A DNA stretch of 41,395 bases from Caryophanales bacterium UBA3668 (GCA_002373085.1 DFJP01000069.1:1-41395); one strand, 5' to 3'. Shown: positions 8,662-18,016, numbered from the stretch's first letter. The notes: generated by a model not told the origin, from the sequence alone. Numbers and translations: made by a program.

Positions 8662-8695
8662 AAAAGCTCTGATGTTGAAATCAGGGCTTTTCTTA
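8662..8695. terminator. Bidirectional terminator between the zinc-ribbon gene and mgtE
   Basis: A 12-bp stem, AAAAGCTCTGAT against ATCAGGGCTTTT with one G-T pair (8662-8673 and 8680-8691), has a 6-nt loop. T-runs follow on both strands, which suits the two convergent genes. Confidence 0.88.
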
Positions 8696-8710
8696 TATGG
8701 TTTTTAATAT

Positions 8711-10147
8711 TTAAAATCCTAATTGTGGACCAATGATTTGTGTCCAGAGTAGGAAGTAAGTAATTAATGAAATAACATCGACCATTGTGGTGGTGATTGG
8801 ACCACACATAACTGCTGGATCAAGTTTAACTAACTTCGCTAAGAATGGGAGGGAACAACCAACCATACGGGAGATAATCATTGTGACAAATAAGGTAGAG
8901 GCCACTAATGCGGCGATCATTGCCATATATGCGTTATAGTTACCACCAGTAACAGCAATTCTTTCTAAGATAGAATCGGTATTAACAATACCAACACCCA
9001 TTTCAAACATTAACCATCCAAAGGCGAACACAGAAACGATGCCACCGATAATTGCAGCAACTCTTAGTTCTTTAAGAACTACTTTGCCATAATCTTTTCC
9101 TGAGAATTCATCAAGAGATAAGGAACGAACAATCATTGTGGTTGTTTGTCCACCAGAGTTACCGCCTGCATCCATAATTAATGGAGTAAAGACCGCTAAG
9201 ATAGCGAATTTGGTAATCTCGTTTTCAAATCCTGAAAGAATCATTGTGGAGAACACTTGGAGAACCATTAATGCTAAAATCCAAGGAACACACTTTAAAA
9301 CTAACTTAAGGATTGGAGTCTTAAGATATGGATCTTCCATGTCGGTAATAGCCGCCATGTGAGCGATATCTTCACTGACTTCTTGTTCCATAATATCGAC
9401 GACGTCATCGATGGTGATGATACCGACAATCTTATTTTCGCTATTAACAACTGCCATAGCAGTTAAGTCGTAACGTTTGAACATCTTAGCAACTTCTTCT
9501 TGGTCTTCGTTTACGTTGCAGCAAACAAAGTCTTTATCCATGATGTCTCTTAAGACGTCATCTTCTTTAGAGAAGATTAAATCTGATAATTGAACTGTAC
9601 CAACAAGGGTTCTACTGTTGTCTCTAACAAAGATGGTGTAGATAGTTTCGGCATCTCTACCATTTTTTCTAATGTTAGCGATTGCTTCTTTAACAGTAAC
9701 TGAATCTTTCATTTCGATATATTCAGTTGTCATAACACTGCCAGCAGTGTTTTCTTTATAGTTTAGAAGACGATTAACATCTCCTCTTAAATCTTTTGGA
9801 CATGCTTTAAGAACTCTACTAACGATGTTAGCAGGCATTTCTTCAATGGTATCAACGATATCGTCAGCGTAAGAATCGGAAATAATTTCCATTAATTCTT
9901 TATCGGAGAAGACATTAATAACAGCTTCTTGTTGTTCGCTTGAAAGTTCTGCAAAGAATTCAGCGGAATATTCACTTCCGACCACACGGAAAATATAGAG
10001 AAGTAGTTTTGGATCATCTACATCACTAATAGCTTCTGCAATATCAATGTTAGGGATAGTTTCAAAGATTTCTCTTAATTCTTTGGCACTTCTATGATTG
10101 ATAGCAGACAATATCCACTGTTTTAATACGCTCTTATTTTCTTCCAT
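8711..10147 (-). CDS. mgtE: Magnesium transporter MgtE
   Basis: MgtE is a homodimeric Mg2+ channel gated by cytoplasmic Mg2+. The 478-aa protein has the expected order: an N-terminal superhelical MgtE_N domain (to about 130), two CBS domains beginning at GSVMTTEYIEM (about 137), and a five-helix membrane domain from about 285. The membrane domain carries MDAGGNSGGQTTTMIVRSL, the counterpart of the pore-lining GGN region. Length and composition are normal. No M-box riboswitch precedes it: the promoter (TTTACG, 16 bp, TATAAT) leaves only a few bases before the ATG and there is no ribosome site. Confidence 0.95.
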   Translation of the reverse strand: MEENKSVLKQWILSAINHRSAKELREIFETIPNIDIAEAISDVDDPKLLLYIFRVVGSEYSAEFFAELSSEQQEAVINVFSDKELMEIISDSYADDIVDTIEEMPANIVSRVLKACPKDLRGDVNRLLNYKENTAGSVMTTEYIEMKDSVTVKEAIANIRKNGRDAETIYTIFVRDNSRTLVGTVQLSDLIFSKEDDVLRDIMDKDFVCCNVNEDQEEVAKMFKRYDLTAMAVVNSENKIVGIITIDDVVDIMEQEVSEDIAHMAAITDMEDPYLKTPILKLVLKCVPWILALMVLQVFSTMILSGFENEITKFAILAVFTPLIMDAGGNSGGQTTTMIVRSLSLDEFSGKDYGKVVLKELRVAAIIGGIVSVFAFGWLMFEMGVGIVNTDSILERIAVTGGNYNAYMAMIAALVASTLFVTMIISRMVGCSLPFLAKLVKLDPAVMCGPITTTMVDVISLITYFLLWTQIIGPQLGF

Positions 10148-10157
10148 AACTATCGTT

Positions 10158-10185
10158 ATTATAAAGCAATTTTTTTATCCGTAAA
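10158..10185 (-). promoter_or_regulatory. mgtE promoter giving a nearly leaderless mRNA
   Basis: On the minus strand TTTACG (10185-10180) and TATAAT (10163-10158) are spaced by 16 bp. The ATG begins 10 bp after the -10 box, so the leader would be about 3 nt. The rest of the 10148-10400 interval is AT-rich, with homopolymeric A stretches around 10187-10230; I see no other gene or RNA in it. Confidence 0.6.
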
Positions 10186-10400
10186 CCCCCAAAAAGAAAA
10201 AAGTCACAAAAAACAAAAAAGAAGTAAAAACGAGTATAACTGGCAAAGCAATTTTAAGACAGCAGAATAATAGCTAATTTAGTAACATTTCGAACAAAAT
10301 AATCACAGTTTTTATGAATTGCGTTTCATTTATTATGCATTTTGTGAGAGTGCCTGTTTTTGGTTTACTTATCAGGTTTTTCGTTGTGTATGATAAAAAT

Positions 10401-13400
10401 ATGAAAACGAAATTTTTGCTGACACTTGGAGTGTTTTTTGTTGCGTCATGTTTTAATTTGCCTAGAGGAGAAGGACTAAATTATTTTGAAAATAATGTAG
10501 ATAATTTTGACCATTCTGTTGTGGAACCAAAGGAGGATATTCGATTGCTCTCCAACAGTTCATCTATCTTACAGTATCAGAACAATAATTTACTAAAAAC
10601 TCCTGCCCAATTTGATTATCCTATCGCTGTGAATTTAACCATTCCGTCGGTGGAATATAACGTTGATAACACAGGTAATACCGATGCTTCGGTCGGAATT
10701 CAAAATGCACTGAATCATGTTAATAGCCTTGGTGGTGGAACATTATACATTTCTAGTGGGGAGTATTTACTTAACAATCAAATAATAATCCCACAGAGAG
10801 TTACGCTCGTTGGTGAATTCAAAGGGGTTGATTCTAACAACGATTATGGAACCGTATTTTTATGCAATAAAACATATACTGGTGTTTCGGTTGAAGATGA
10901 TGCTCAGATTCTTCTTTCAACGAACTCAGGTATTAATGGTTTGACCTTTTATTATCCAAATCAAAGTGTTGATAATGTTGTTAAATATGGATTCACTATA
11001 TATTCCACAAAGAACGATGCTACTAATTTAAGTAACTTATTTTTCATTAACTCATATGATGGCATTTCAATTAACAGTCCTACTGATTCAAGTGGATCCG
11101 GAGAAATTGCCAACATTGAGAATGTTTATGGCACGTTTTTGCATTCTGGAATCAGTGGATTTATTCAAACAGATGTTGGATTTTGGAGCAATATCAATAT
11201 ATCGCCTTCCTATTACGCAAATGCACTGAGCAAATATAGATGTAATGATGCAAATAAATTAACTAGATATACAAAGGATAATTTGGTCGGCATTACTCTA
11301 GGTGATTTAGATGACTACTTATTAAGTAAAATCAATATTGAATATGCAAATATTGGTATTAAATTTAGCAAGGACACTATTAGAATTTATCAAGCGTTTT
11401 GGGGAATGCTCTATGAAGTTAATCTAATTAACTGTCTAACTGGCATTTATGCAGAAAAATTATATAACGCGGCCGGCGCTGTGTTTTCTCATTCGAACTT
11501 AGGAACAATTGTTAATGTTTCTGAATATGGAATGATCAAATTGGCATTTTGTTCGTATGATTTAATACTTGGAAATGGGAATACGATTATAGAAGATGGC
11601 GTGGTTAGTGATTCAACAATGCCTAACTATGATTTGTCACACACATTTATTATTCCAAACAACCTCTACTATATTAATGATTTAGATAGCACGGGAACAT
11701 TTGATTCAAGTGTTGCTTTAAATAGCATTTTAAACACATTAAACGATGGAGGAGTGGTTGTTCTTAAAAATGGTGTTTATAGAATGGATAACACCATTGT
11801 TGTGCCTGATAATGTAATGCTTACATCTTTTGGTAATTGTTTTGCACGTTCCCAAGCACACGAGAATCTAAATTTCTTGGTTAGATTTGTGTTTTATCAA
11901 ACATCAGGAAACTGTATTGAACTTGGCGATTACTCAGGTATAAACGGAATACGGATAGCTTGTCCTAAATTTAATATTCCAGATGCAATATCATTGTTGA
12001 GTAGAAACGACTACGACGCTTCATATGGAGTGAAAGCAAATGGTAATTATTGCTTTGCGCTTAATATGGAGATGGCATATTTGTTTAACGGATTTGATTT
12101 CTCTAATAGCGAAGGACATTATGTTAAATATTGCTTTGGCTGTTGTTACTCAACATTTATCAAAGCAGGAACAAGCGGGAAAATAATCAACTGTTTAACT
12201 AATTTAAGTTTCTTGTCTCGCAGCTCTTTAGCATCTGTTGCAAAAAGTTATGTGGACGAACTACAAGATTACTGGTTCTTTGAAAGGTTCCCAGACAAAT
12301 TAGAGACTGTAAGAGAATTAACAAGAAACCACTCGACCATGATTGAAATCATCTTTTCTCAAAGTGAGTTAGTTGTTAATTGTTTCTCGTACGCCGTTAA
12401 AATGCTTTTATACACTAACAATTCGACAGTTCTTGCTATAAATACATCTCTTGATTATCTAAAAGATAATAAGTGTTGCTATTCCATTTTAAATGGAGAT
12501 GTTACCATCATTAACACATTGAGAGTGTTTGGAAAATCTTTTATGCGATATTTAGGACATCTAAAGATGTATGGACGCATGGACTTTAGAAACAAGAGAG
12601 AACTTCATTACGATTCAGACATCAATACTCAAGACCTGAATGAAGAACTGCCTAATTCTTTAAACGTTTATACTTTAACTAACTGTGAAGGAAATAAGAA
12701 TTTGTTTAGAGCAAGCCGCTATTCAGGAGTAAAACACTCTAGGTTCTATAGTTGGAAGGCAAACGACAAAATAAACCCAGAAATAATATTTACTTTTGGG
12801 AACTTTAATATGTCTTCTATTATGGATTCTGGCTATATACGTTTCTATCTATATTGCAGTGATATTACTAAAAAAGGAGACGTTTCTTATTTTGAATTTA
12901 CATCAAGTGGCATGTGCGATTATGAAGAAATTACATTCGATATCATTTCTCAAATTCAAGTAACTGGTTGGAATGAAATTATTGTGAAAATAGCGACCGA
13001 TAAACAAAGTGGCTCACTTGATTCTTTCGATCCGACAAAATGTAACTATTTCCGCTTTTTTGCTCTTAACGCTAACTGCACATATTGCATCGATGACATT
13101 GAATTTTTGTATGAAACTCCTGTATCAAATACAATTGTGCTTTCAAATTGTGAAGATACTACAAACGCAGAAGGAGTATGTTTATCAGATAATTCTAGCT
13201 TCGATTCACATAGTTGGTCGTCACTGGGAACAACAAACAAAGAATTTGTTTTACACTTTAATCCGCTCAACATTAGTTCTTATTCGAGCGGATCAGTTAG
13301 TTTCGACTTTTATTGCACTGACTTATCTAAGATTGGTGACGTTGTAGTTGTTGAATTGACTTCAAGTGGTGTGTGCGACAACCAGGAAATCTATTGTGAA

Positions 13401-13574
13401 ATCAAAAGCATGATAACAAGAGAAGGTTGGAATAAAGTAACTATTCCATTTAGCGTATTCCAAAGTGGAAGCGCATCGAGCTTCAACTATACACATTGTA
13501 ACTACTTTAGATTATTTACCCTAAATTCGCACACCAATCTGAATGTAGATAATATTAAAATTTGCAGCAATTAA
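10401..13574 (+). CDS. Very large secreted lipoprotein with two pectate-lyase-like beta-helix segments and two C-terminal modules
   Basis: The chosen start (ATG 10401) gives a Lys-containing n-region, a hydrophobic stretch and a lipobox ending VASC (Cys 17), so this 1057-aa protein is probably a surface lipoprotein; in-frame codons back to 10314 would spoil the signal. Two regions look like the N-terminal part of the Pectate_lyase_3 parallel beta-helix fold: near residue 86 (YNVDNTGNTDASVGIQNAL, then GGGTLYI) and near 424 (YYINDLDSTGTFDSSVALN, then GGVVVLKNGVYRM). The last 300 residues are two similar modules (about 759-910 and 913-1057), each starting with L-x-N-C-E and sharing SSG-x-CD and CNYFR-x-F. 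Binding or cleaving a polysaccharide is plausible, but no catalytic site could be assigned. Confidence 0.78.
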   Translation: MKTKFLLTLGVFFVASCFNLPRGEGLNYFENNVDNFDHSVVEPKEDIRLLSNSSSILQYQNNNLLKTPAQFDYPIAVNLTIPSVEYNVDNTGNTDASVGIQNALNHVNSLGGGTLYISSGEYLLNNQIIIPQRVTLVGEFKGVDSNNDYGTVFLCNKTYTGVSVEDDAQILLSTNSGINGLTFYYPNQSVDNVVKYGFTIYSTKNDATNLSNLFFINSYDGISINSPTDSSGSGEIANIENVYGTFLHSGISGFIQTDVGFWSNINISPSYYANALSKYRCNDANKLTRYTKDNLVGITLGDLDDYLLSKINIEYANIGIKFSKDTIRIYQAFWGMLYEVNLINCLTGIYAEKLYNAAGAVFSHSNLGTIVNVSEYGMIKLAFCSYDLILGNGNTIIEDGVVSDSTMPNYDLSHTFIIPNNLYYINDLDSTGTFDSSVALNSILNTLNDGGVVVLKNGVYRMDNTIVVPDNVMLTSFGNCFARSQAHENLNFLVRFVFYQTSGNCIELGDYSGINGIRIACPKFNIPDAISLLSRNDYDASYGVKANGNYCFALNMEMAYLFNGFDFSNSEGHYVKYCFGCCYSTFIKAGTSGKIINCLTNLSFLSRSSLASVAKSYVDELQDYWFFERFPDKLETVRELTRNHSTMIEIIFSQSELVVNCFSYAVKMLLYTNNSTVLAINTSLDYLKDNKCCYSILNGDVTIINTLRVFGKSFMRYLGHLKMYGRMDFRNKRELHYDSDINTQDLNEELPNSLNVYTLTNCEGNKNLFRASRYSGVKHSRFYSWKANDKINPEIIFTFGNFNMSSIMDSGYIRFYLYCSDITKKGDVSYFEFTSSGMCDYEEITFDIISQIQVTGWNEIIVKIATDKQSGSLDSFDPTKCNYFRFFALNANCTYCIDDIEFLYETPVSNTIVLSNCEDTTNAEGVCLSDNSSFDSHSWSSLGTTNKEFVLHFNPLNISSYSSGSVSFDFYCTDLSKIGDVVVVELTSSGVCDNQEIYCEIKSMITREGWNKVTIPFSVFQSGSASSFNYTHCNYFRLFTLNSHTNLNVDNIKICSN
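12676..13570 (+). repeat. Tandem coding repeat: two copies of a C-terminal module of about 145 residues
   Basis: Module 1 (about 12676-13125) and module 2 (about 13138-13570) align over their whole length. Shared landmarks in order are NCE, a D-x-S/T-K-x-GDV segment, FTSSGMCD versus LTSSGVCD, GWNE versus GWNK, TKCNYFRFF versus THCNYFRLF and a final DDIEF versus DNIKI. The DNA copies have diverged, so the duplication is old. Confidence 0.8.
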
Positions 13575-13575
13575 A

Positions 13576-13600
13576 AAAGCAGGTAAACCTGCTTTCTTTT
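13576..13600. terminator. Bidirectional terminator between the lipoprotein gene and tldE
   Basis: A perfect 8-bp stem AAAGCAGG/CCTGCTTT (13576-13583, 13588-13595) with a TAAA loop is followed by T-rich tails on both strands. Confidence 0.88.
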
Positions 13601-13606
13601 AGCATT

Positions 13607-14932
13607 TTATTTACCGGAAACAGCAATCTTTTTTACGATTACTGAAGGACATTTAATCGCAGATGCGAACTCTTTAGAATCACTTCCGACTTCGGTAATT
13701 GAATTAAATAATTCAACTAAGTTTCCAGAAACGGTAATAATATCTAATCCATGAGTGATTTTTCCATTTTCAATCATGAATCCGGTTGATAGAAGTGAGA
13801 AGTTGCCACTTCTTGGGTTTAATCCTGCGTGTAAGCCACTTACTTCAGTAATATAAACTCCATTATCAACTTCTTTGCAGAGTTCATCTAAAGACTTCTT
13901 GCCAGCTTTCATTTCTAAGTACCAAGTAGTGGTACCAACTTTGCTTCCCCCGCCGACAACTCCATGTCCTGTAGATTCAACTTTGTCTTTAGCGGCAGTG
14001 GTTAAGTTATATAAATAGCTTTGGAGTGTACCATTTTTAATGATTGTTAAGTTCTTAGTGGCAACGCCTTCATCATCAAAGCCTTTTGCAAAGATTGTTT
14101 TTGCTAGTGGCTTATCTTCAATGGTTACTTTTCTAGAAGCAACTTTTTGTCCAAGCTTACCAACAAATAATGAAGAGTTCTTTTGGACATCTTCAGCGAC
14201 AGCGCTAGAGATATATGCCGACATAAAGGATTTAACAACGTCTTGAGATAATACTGCTTTGTAGGTTGCTGATGCACATTGATGTCCACCGAGCTTACTT
14301 GTAGATTCTTTAACGACAGATTTTGCTAATTCATCGACGTTAAACTTATTAAAGTCGTTGTCTAAGAATAAATCAAATCCAGTTTTAACTTGTTCGCCCT
14401 CTTTAGCAACTGAAGCGCCATAATAGACGTAGTTATTATTCTTTTGAGTGAGCTTTAATCCGTGGCTATTTAAGATTGTGCTTGTGGAAGAAGATTCTTC
14501 ATATCCGACAGCTTCAACTTCAATGATTCGTGAATCTAATTCTCTAATTTTCTTTTCTAATTCGTAAAGCTTATTGAGCTTAATTTCTGGTGAAATTTTT
14601 CCTAAATCCTTGTTGAAAGTATTAATTTTGCGATATTTTTCACTACCTTTGAAAATAAATACTGGATCATCGTTTTCAATAACTGATGCGTTCTCAATAA
14701 TCTTTTTAACAAATAGTTCAGCGGAGTCTTTGTTATAGACGTCACTAGTGATGGAACCCATTTTTCCTTTATAAATTCCTCTAGCTAAATAACTAGATGA
14801 ACTGTTGGATGAATAATTGTTAATTTCACCATGGAATAAAGAGATTTCTAACGATGTAGAAGTTGTGAAGGAGAGTTCACAATCAGTAATTCCTGCCTCT
14901 TTAGCAAGAGCAAAAAACTTATCGTATTTCAT
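13607..14932 (-). CDS. pmbA: Metalloprotease subunit TldE/PmbA
   Basis: TldE is the non-catalytic partner of the TldD/TldE heterodimeric metalloprotease, which degrades unfolded or modified peptides in the cytoplasm and matures some ribosomal peptides. The 441-aa protein shows the PmbA C-terminal pattern (GLHAGLNPRSGNFSL, then GFMIENGKI, then ITVSGNL) and lacks the HExxxH zinc motif, as expected. Its ATG lies 1 bp after the TldD stop, so the two are co-translated. The shared terminator at 13576 ends the unit. No peptide precursor gene is seen nearby. Confidence 0.93.
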   Translation of the reverse strand: MKYDKFFALAKEAGITDCELSFTTSTSLEISLFHGEINNYSSNSSSSYLARGIYKGKMGSITSDVYNKDSAELFVKKIIENASVIENDDPVFIFKGSEKYRKINTFNKDLGKISPEIKLNKLYELEKKIRELDSRIIEVEAVGYEESSSTSTILNSHGLKLTQKNNNYVYYGASVAKEGEQVKTGFDLFLDNDFNKFNVDELAKSVVKESTSKLGGHQCASATYKAVLSQDVVKSFMSAYISSAVAEDVQKNSSLFVGKLGQKVASRKVTIEDKPLAKTIFAKGFDDEGVATKNLTIIKNGTLQSYLYNLTTAAKDKVESTGHGVVGGGSKVGTTTWYLEMKAGKKSLDELCKEVDNGVYITEVSGLHAGLNPRSGNFSLLSTGFMIENGKITHGLDIITVSGNLVELFNSITEVGSDSKEFASAIKCPSVIVKKIAVSGK

Positions 14933-14933
14933 A

Positions 14934-16334
14934 TTACTTTAATTCTCCTCCTCTACCACCAACAGTAATTTCACTAATTCTTAAAGTAGGTTGACCAACG
15001 TTTGTTCTAATTGAGCCACTTGCTGCGCCACACATTCCTTGTCCAAATGCGAGGTCATTACCAACCATATCGATCTTTTTAAGGATTTCTTCACCCTTTC
15101 CAATTAAGGTTGCGCCTTTAACTGGTTCACAAACTTTGCCATCTCTAATAATGTAAGCTTCTGAACAGCCAAAGTTGAATTCACCTGTGGTTGGATCAAC
15201 GCTTCCGCCATTAAATCCGACTGTGTATAAACCAAGTTTAGTAGCAGCAATAATTTCTTCTGGAGTGGATTTACCATTATCAATATAGGTATTACTCATT
15301 CTACTAGTTGGGCAATATTTATAGTTTTGTCTACGACAAGAACCGTTGCCTTCTCTATTCATTCTTCTACCGTTGAAGTCATCAATCATGAAGTCTTTAA
15401 GAACTCCATCTTTGATGAGGATACGTTTTGTGCCTGGATTACCTTCATCGTCAATATCGATTGATCCCCATTCATTTGGAATAGTGGAATCATCAACTGC
15501 GGTAACGAGTGGAGAAGCAATCATTTGTCCTTCTTTACCTGTTGCGTAGCTTAATCCTTTACTCACTGCACTTGCTTCGAGTGGGTGTCCACATGCTTCA
15601 TGGAATAAAACACCGCCCCAACCATTACCAATAACAACTGGCATTTTTCCAGATGGGCATTCTTTTGCGGTGAGCATTAATAAAGCAGTTTTTGCGGCTT
15701 TTCTAGCAACTTCTCTTGGTTTGGCTTTGTCTTTGAAGAAGCTCATGTCCATTTGGCATCCTGGTCCTTCAAATCCTGTTTCCATTCCGTTTTCATCTGC
15801 AACAACTACGGAATAGACTAAACGAGCGAATTCTGTATCTCTAGAGAACCATTTTCCTTTGGAATTATAAATTGTAACTCCTCTATGGTTATTAGCAAAT
15901 TGACCAATATATCTAACGATATGTGGATCTTTTAATGATTCAATTTCAGATATGCCTTCTCTAACTAAATCAATTTTATCTTCGAGAGGGATATCATCAT
16001 AACTATGAATGATTGGACTTCTATTTTTGCCTCTAATCATTTCTAACTTATTAACAGTAATTAATCTTTCACCATTAAATGACTTATTTAAGGATTTTGC
16101 TAAATCAAGTAGGCCTTTTTTAGTTAAATCAGATGTGAAACCATAAACTGATCTATTCTCTTTCAAGAGTCTAAGGCCTGCACCTGAAGTAATATTGTAA
16201 GAACTTGATGAAACTTTGCCATTTTCAATCGCTACTGAACATGCATGACTATCTTCATAGAAGATTTCAGCGTAATCAGCGCCTGTGGAAAGCATTTCAT
16301 TAAGAACTTCGATAGCTAATTTCTTACTTAACAC
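14934..16334 (-). CDS. tldD: Metalloprotease subunit TldD
   Basis: TldD is the catalytic subunit of the TldD/TldE protease. The zinc motif HExxxH is present as LFHEACGHPLEASAV in the middle of the 466-aa protein, and the C-terminal region ends with GAASGSIRTNVGQPTLRISE, typical of the family. The start is a GTG at 16334 with an excellent GGAGG eight bases upstream. It is transcribed divergently from a glycosyltransferase, from a promoter whose -10 (TATAAT, 16375-16370) lies inside an inverted repeat. Confidence 0.95.
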   Translation of the reverse strand: MLSKKLAIEVLNEMLSTGADYAEIFYEDSHACSVAIENGKVSSSSYNITSGAGLRLLKENRSVYGFTSDLTKKGLLDLAKSLNKSFNGERLITVNKLEMIRGKNRSPIIHSYDDIPLEDKIDLVREGISEIESLKDPHIVRYIGQFANNHRGVTIYNSKGKWFSRDTEFARLVYSVVVADENGMETGFEGPGCQMDMSFFKDKAKPREVARKAAKTALLMLTAKECPSGKMPVVIGNGWGGVLFHEACGHPLEASAVSKGLSYATGKEGQMIASPLVTAVDDSTIPNEWGSIDIDDEGNPGTKRILIKDGVLKDFMIDDFNGRRMNREGNGSCRRQNYKYCPTSRMSNTYIDNGKSTPEEIIAATKLGLYTVGFNGGSVDPTTGEFNFGCSEAYIIRDGKVCEPVKGATLIGKGEEILKKIDMVGNDLAFGQGMCGAASGSIRTNVGQPTLRISEITVGGRGGELK

Positions 16335-16359
16335 TTACTTTTCCTCCTTTATATTCAAA

Positions 16360-16383
16360 AAGTATCTAAATTATAAGATACTT
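16360..16383. promoter_or_regulatory. Inverted repeat around the tldD -10 box, candidate operator
   Basis: AAGTATCT (16360-16367) and AGATACTT (16376-16383) are perfect complements separated by 8 bp. The spacer contains the minus-strand TATAAT of the tldD promoter, so a bound protein would block it. The binding factor is unknown. Confidence 0.4.
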
Positions 16384-16441
16384 GTCTTCATAAATTAAAT
16401 AGTTTCTTTTTTAGAGAAAGACTCTTACAATTATTAATGCT

Positions 16442-17479
16442 ATGAAAATCCGAATAAATATGCTCAGCAAGGCTGAGGTTGCAAAGGGCCAAGGGGTTGC
16501 TAGTGCATATCGTGAACAAGTATCGCTAATTCGAAAGATTAGTGATTTTGATGTTGAGATTAATTCGAGAAAAAGTGATTTTGATATCTATCACATCCAT
16601 AGTGTTCACCCATCTTATAGAATGAGAATGAATAAAAAACATCTTAATGTTGTCTATGTTCATTTCATTCCCTCTAAGAACCATGAGAGTATCAAATTAC
16701 CAAAATTAGCAGAAAAAATCTTCGATAGTTATGTGAATTCTTACTATCGAAAAGCAGATGAACTAGTAGTGGTAAATCCTTGTTTTGAAAAGGACTTAGA
16801 AAGCCTTGGAATACCAAGCGAAAAGATAACCTATATTCCAAATTATGTCTCGCATGAAGAATTTAGGATTCTAGATGAAGAAGAAATCGATAAAATTAAA
16901 GATAAATATAATGTTCCAAAAGATAAATTTGTTGTTTTAGGTTGTGGACAAATCCAAACAAGAAAAGGAATTGATGATTTTGTTAACACAGCGATACAAA
17001 ATCCTGAAATGTTCTTTATTTGGGTTGGAGGATTCTCTTTTGGAAGAATCATGCACGGATATCGAAAATATAAGAAATTATTCGAAAATTTACCTCAAAA
17101 TATGGTGCATATTCCAATTATAGACAGACAATACATGAATGAAGTATTTAATATGTGTGATGTACTTTTTATGCCTTCATACATGGAATTATTCCCAATG
17201 ACAATTTTAGAAATCGCTAATGTTCATAAACCTTTCTTGCTTAGAGATTTAGATCTTTATAAACCAATTCTTTTCTCTAAATACGCAAAAGGAAATAACG
17301 TTGAAGAATTTTCAAAAGAATTACAAAAACTCAAAAATGATGCAACCTACTATAACGAACAAGTTAATAACTCAATATTCGTTTCTGATTTCTATAATGA
17401 AGAGGTGCTGCTTAAGACTTGGAAAGATTATTATCAACGTATTTATTTGAAATGGAAATCGAAAAAAGAGATTAAATAA
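16442..17479 (+). CDS. Family 4 glycosyltransferase, probable glycolipid synthase (LafB/CpoA-like)
   Basis: The 345-aa protein opens with INMLSKAEVAKGQGVASAYREQ, close to the SSADKVKGQGVGSAY start of LafB/CpoA enzymes that add the second hexose to glucosyl-diacylglycerol. The rest is GT-B fold: ELVVVNPCFEKDL and ITYIPNYVSHEEF in the middle, GCGQIQTRKGIDDF at the start of the donor domain, and the EX7E-like MELFPMTILEIAN. It would act at the inner membrane face and make a membrane glycolipid or lipoteichoic acid anchor. The first-step enzyme (LafA type) is not adjacent. No ribosome site is present; a TACAAT box lies 10 bp before the ATG. Guanine deaminase follows after 31 bp. Confidence 0.78.
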   Translation: MKIRINMLSKAEVAKGQGVASAYREQVSLIRKISDFDVEINSRKSDFDIYHIHSVHPSYRMRMNKKHLNVVYVHFIPSKNHESIKLPKLAEKIFDSYVNSYYRKADELVVVNPCFEKDLESLGIPSEKITYIPNYVSHEEFRILDEEEIDKIKDKYNVPKDKFVVLGCGQIQTRKGIDDFVNTAIQNPEMFFIWVGGFSFGRIMHGYRKYKKLFENLPQNMVHIPIIDRQYMNEVFNMCDVLFMPSYMELFPMTILEIANVHKPFLLRDLDLYKPILFSKYAKGNNVEEFSKELQKLKNDATYYNEQVNNSIFVSDFYNEEVLLKTWKDYYQRIYLKWKSKKEIK

Positions 17480-17510
17480 GATAAAATTATTAGGAAAGCA
17501 GGTATATGTA

Positions 17511-17966
17511 ATGAACAAATACATGAGAATGGCTATTAATGAAGCTAGAAAAGGTATTAGAAACCAACATGGTGGACCATTTGGTGCAGTTATTGTTAAA
17601 GATGGAGTTGTTGTCGGAAAAGGACATAACGAAGTATTAAAAAATAATGATCCAACATGCCATGGTGAAATGATGGCTATCCATAAAGCGTGTAAAAAAT
17701 TAAAAACATTTGATTTAACTGGATGTGAATTATATACAACCGGTGAACCTTGCCCAATGTGTATGTCTGCGATTTTATGGGCAAACATTGATAAGGTATA
17801 TTATGGATGTAATATCTTTGATACCGAACAAATCGGATTTAGAGACGCAAAGTTCTATCAAATGCAACAACCAGGTGAAAGAGAAAAACTCGTCATCGAA
17901 TTAGATAGAAAAGCTTGTTTAAAGCTCTATCAAGAATATGAGAGCTTAACTCATAAACTTTATTAG
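17511..17966 (+). CDS. guaD: Guanine deaminase (nucleoside deaminase family)
   Basis: The enzyme is expected to hydrolyse guanine to xanthine and ammonia. The 151-aa protein is of the small bacterial GuaD type: GGPFGAVIVKDG, NDPTCHGEMMAI with zinc His and catalytic Glu, and GEPCPMCMSAI with the two zinc Cys. It ends with a domain-swapped tail region. The GGPFGAVIVKDG and NDPT signatures separate it from TadA. An AGG-rich stretch upstream serves as ribosome site. It fits the purine-degradation operon 12 kb downstream, since it supplies xanthine. Cytosine or another base cannot be fully excluded as substrate. Confidence 0.85.
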   Translation: MNKYMRMAINEARKGIRNQHGGPFGAVIVKDGVVVGKGHNEVLKNNDPTCHGEMMAIHKACKKLKTFDLTGCELYTTGEPCPMCMSAILWANIDKVYYGCNIFDTEQIGFRDAKFYQMQQPGEREKLVIELDRKACLKLYQEYESLTHKLY

Positions 17967-17973
17967 AATAATA

Positions 17974-18010
17974 AAAACCATCAGCGCTTCATAATGAACT
18001 GATGGTTTTA
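17974..18010. terminator. Bidirectional terminator between guaD and the XRE regulator
   Basis: An 11-bp perfect stem AAAACCATCAG/CTGATGGTTTT (17974-17984, 17999-18009) encloses a 14-nt loop, with T-runs on both strands. Confidence 0.88.
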
Positions 18011-18016
18011 TTTTGC

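Noticed and set aside
10148..10313. M-box magnesium riboswitch before mgtE
   Set aside because: The visible promoter leaves only about 3 nt of leader and the region has no M-box-like helices.
10314..10400. Upstream start of the beta-helix lipoprotein
   Set aside because: It would bury the signal peptide and lipobox behind 29 residues; the ATG at 10401 gives a proper export signal.
13607..16334. Ribosomal peptide (RiPP) cluster around tldD-tldE
   Set aside because: No small precursor gene or modifying enzyme is adjacent; TldD/TldE is also a general peptidase.
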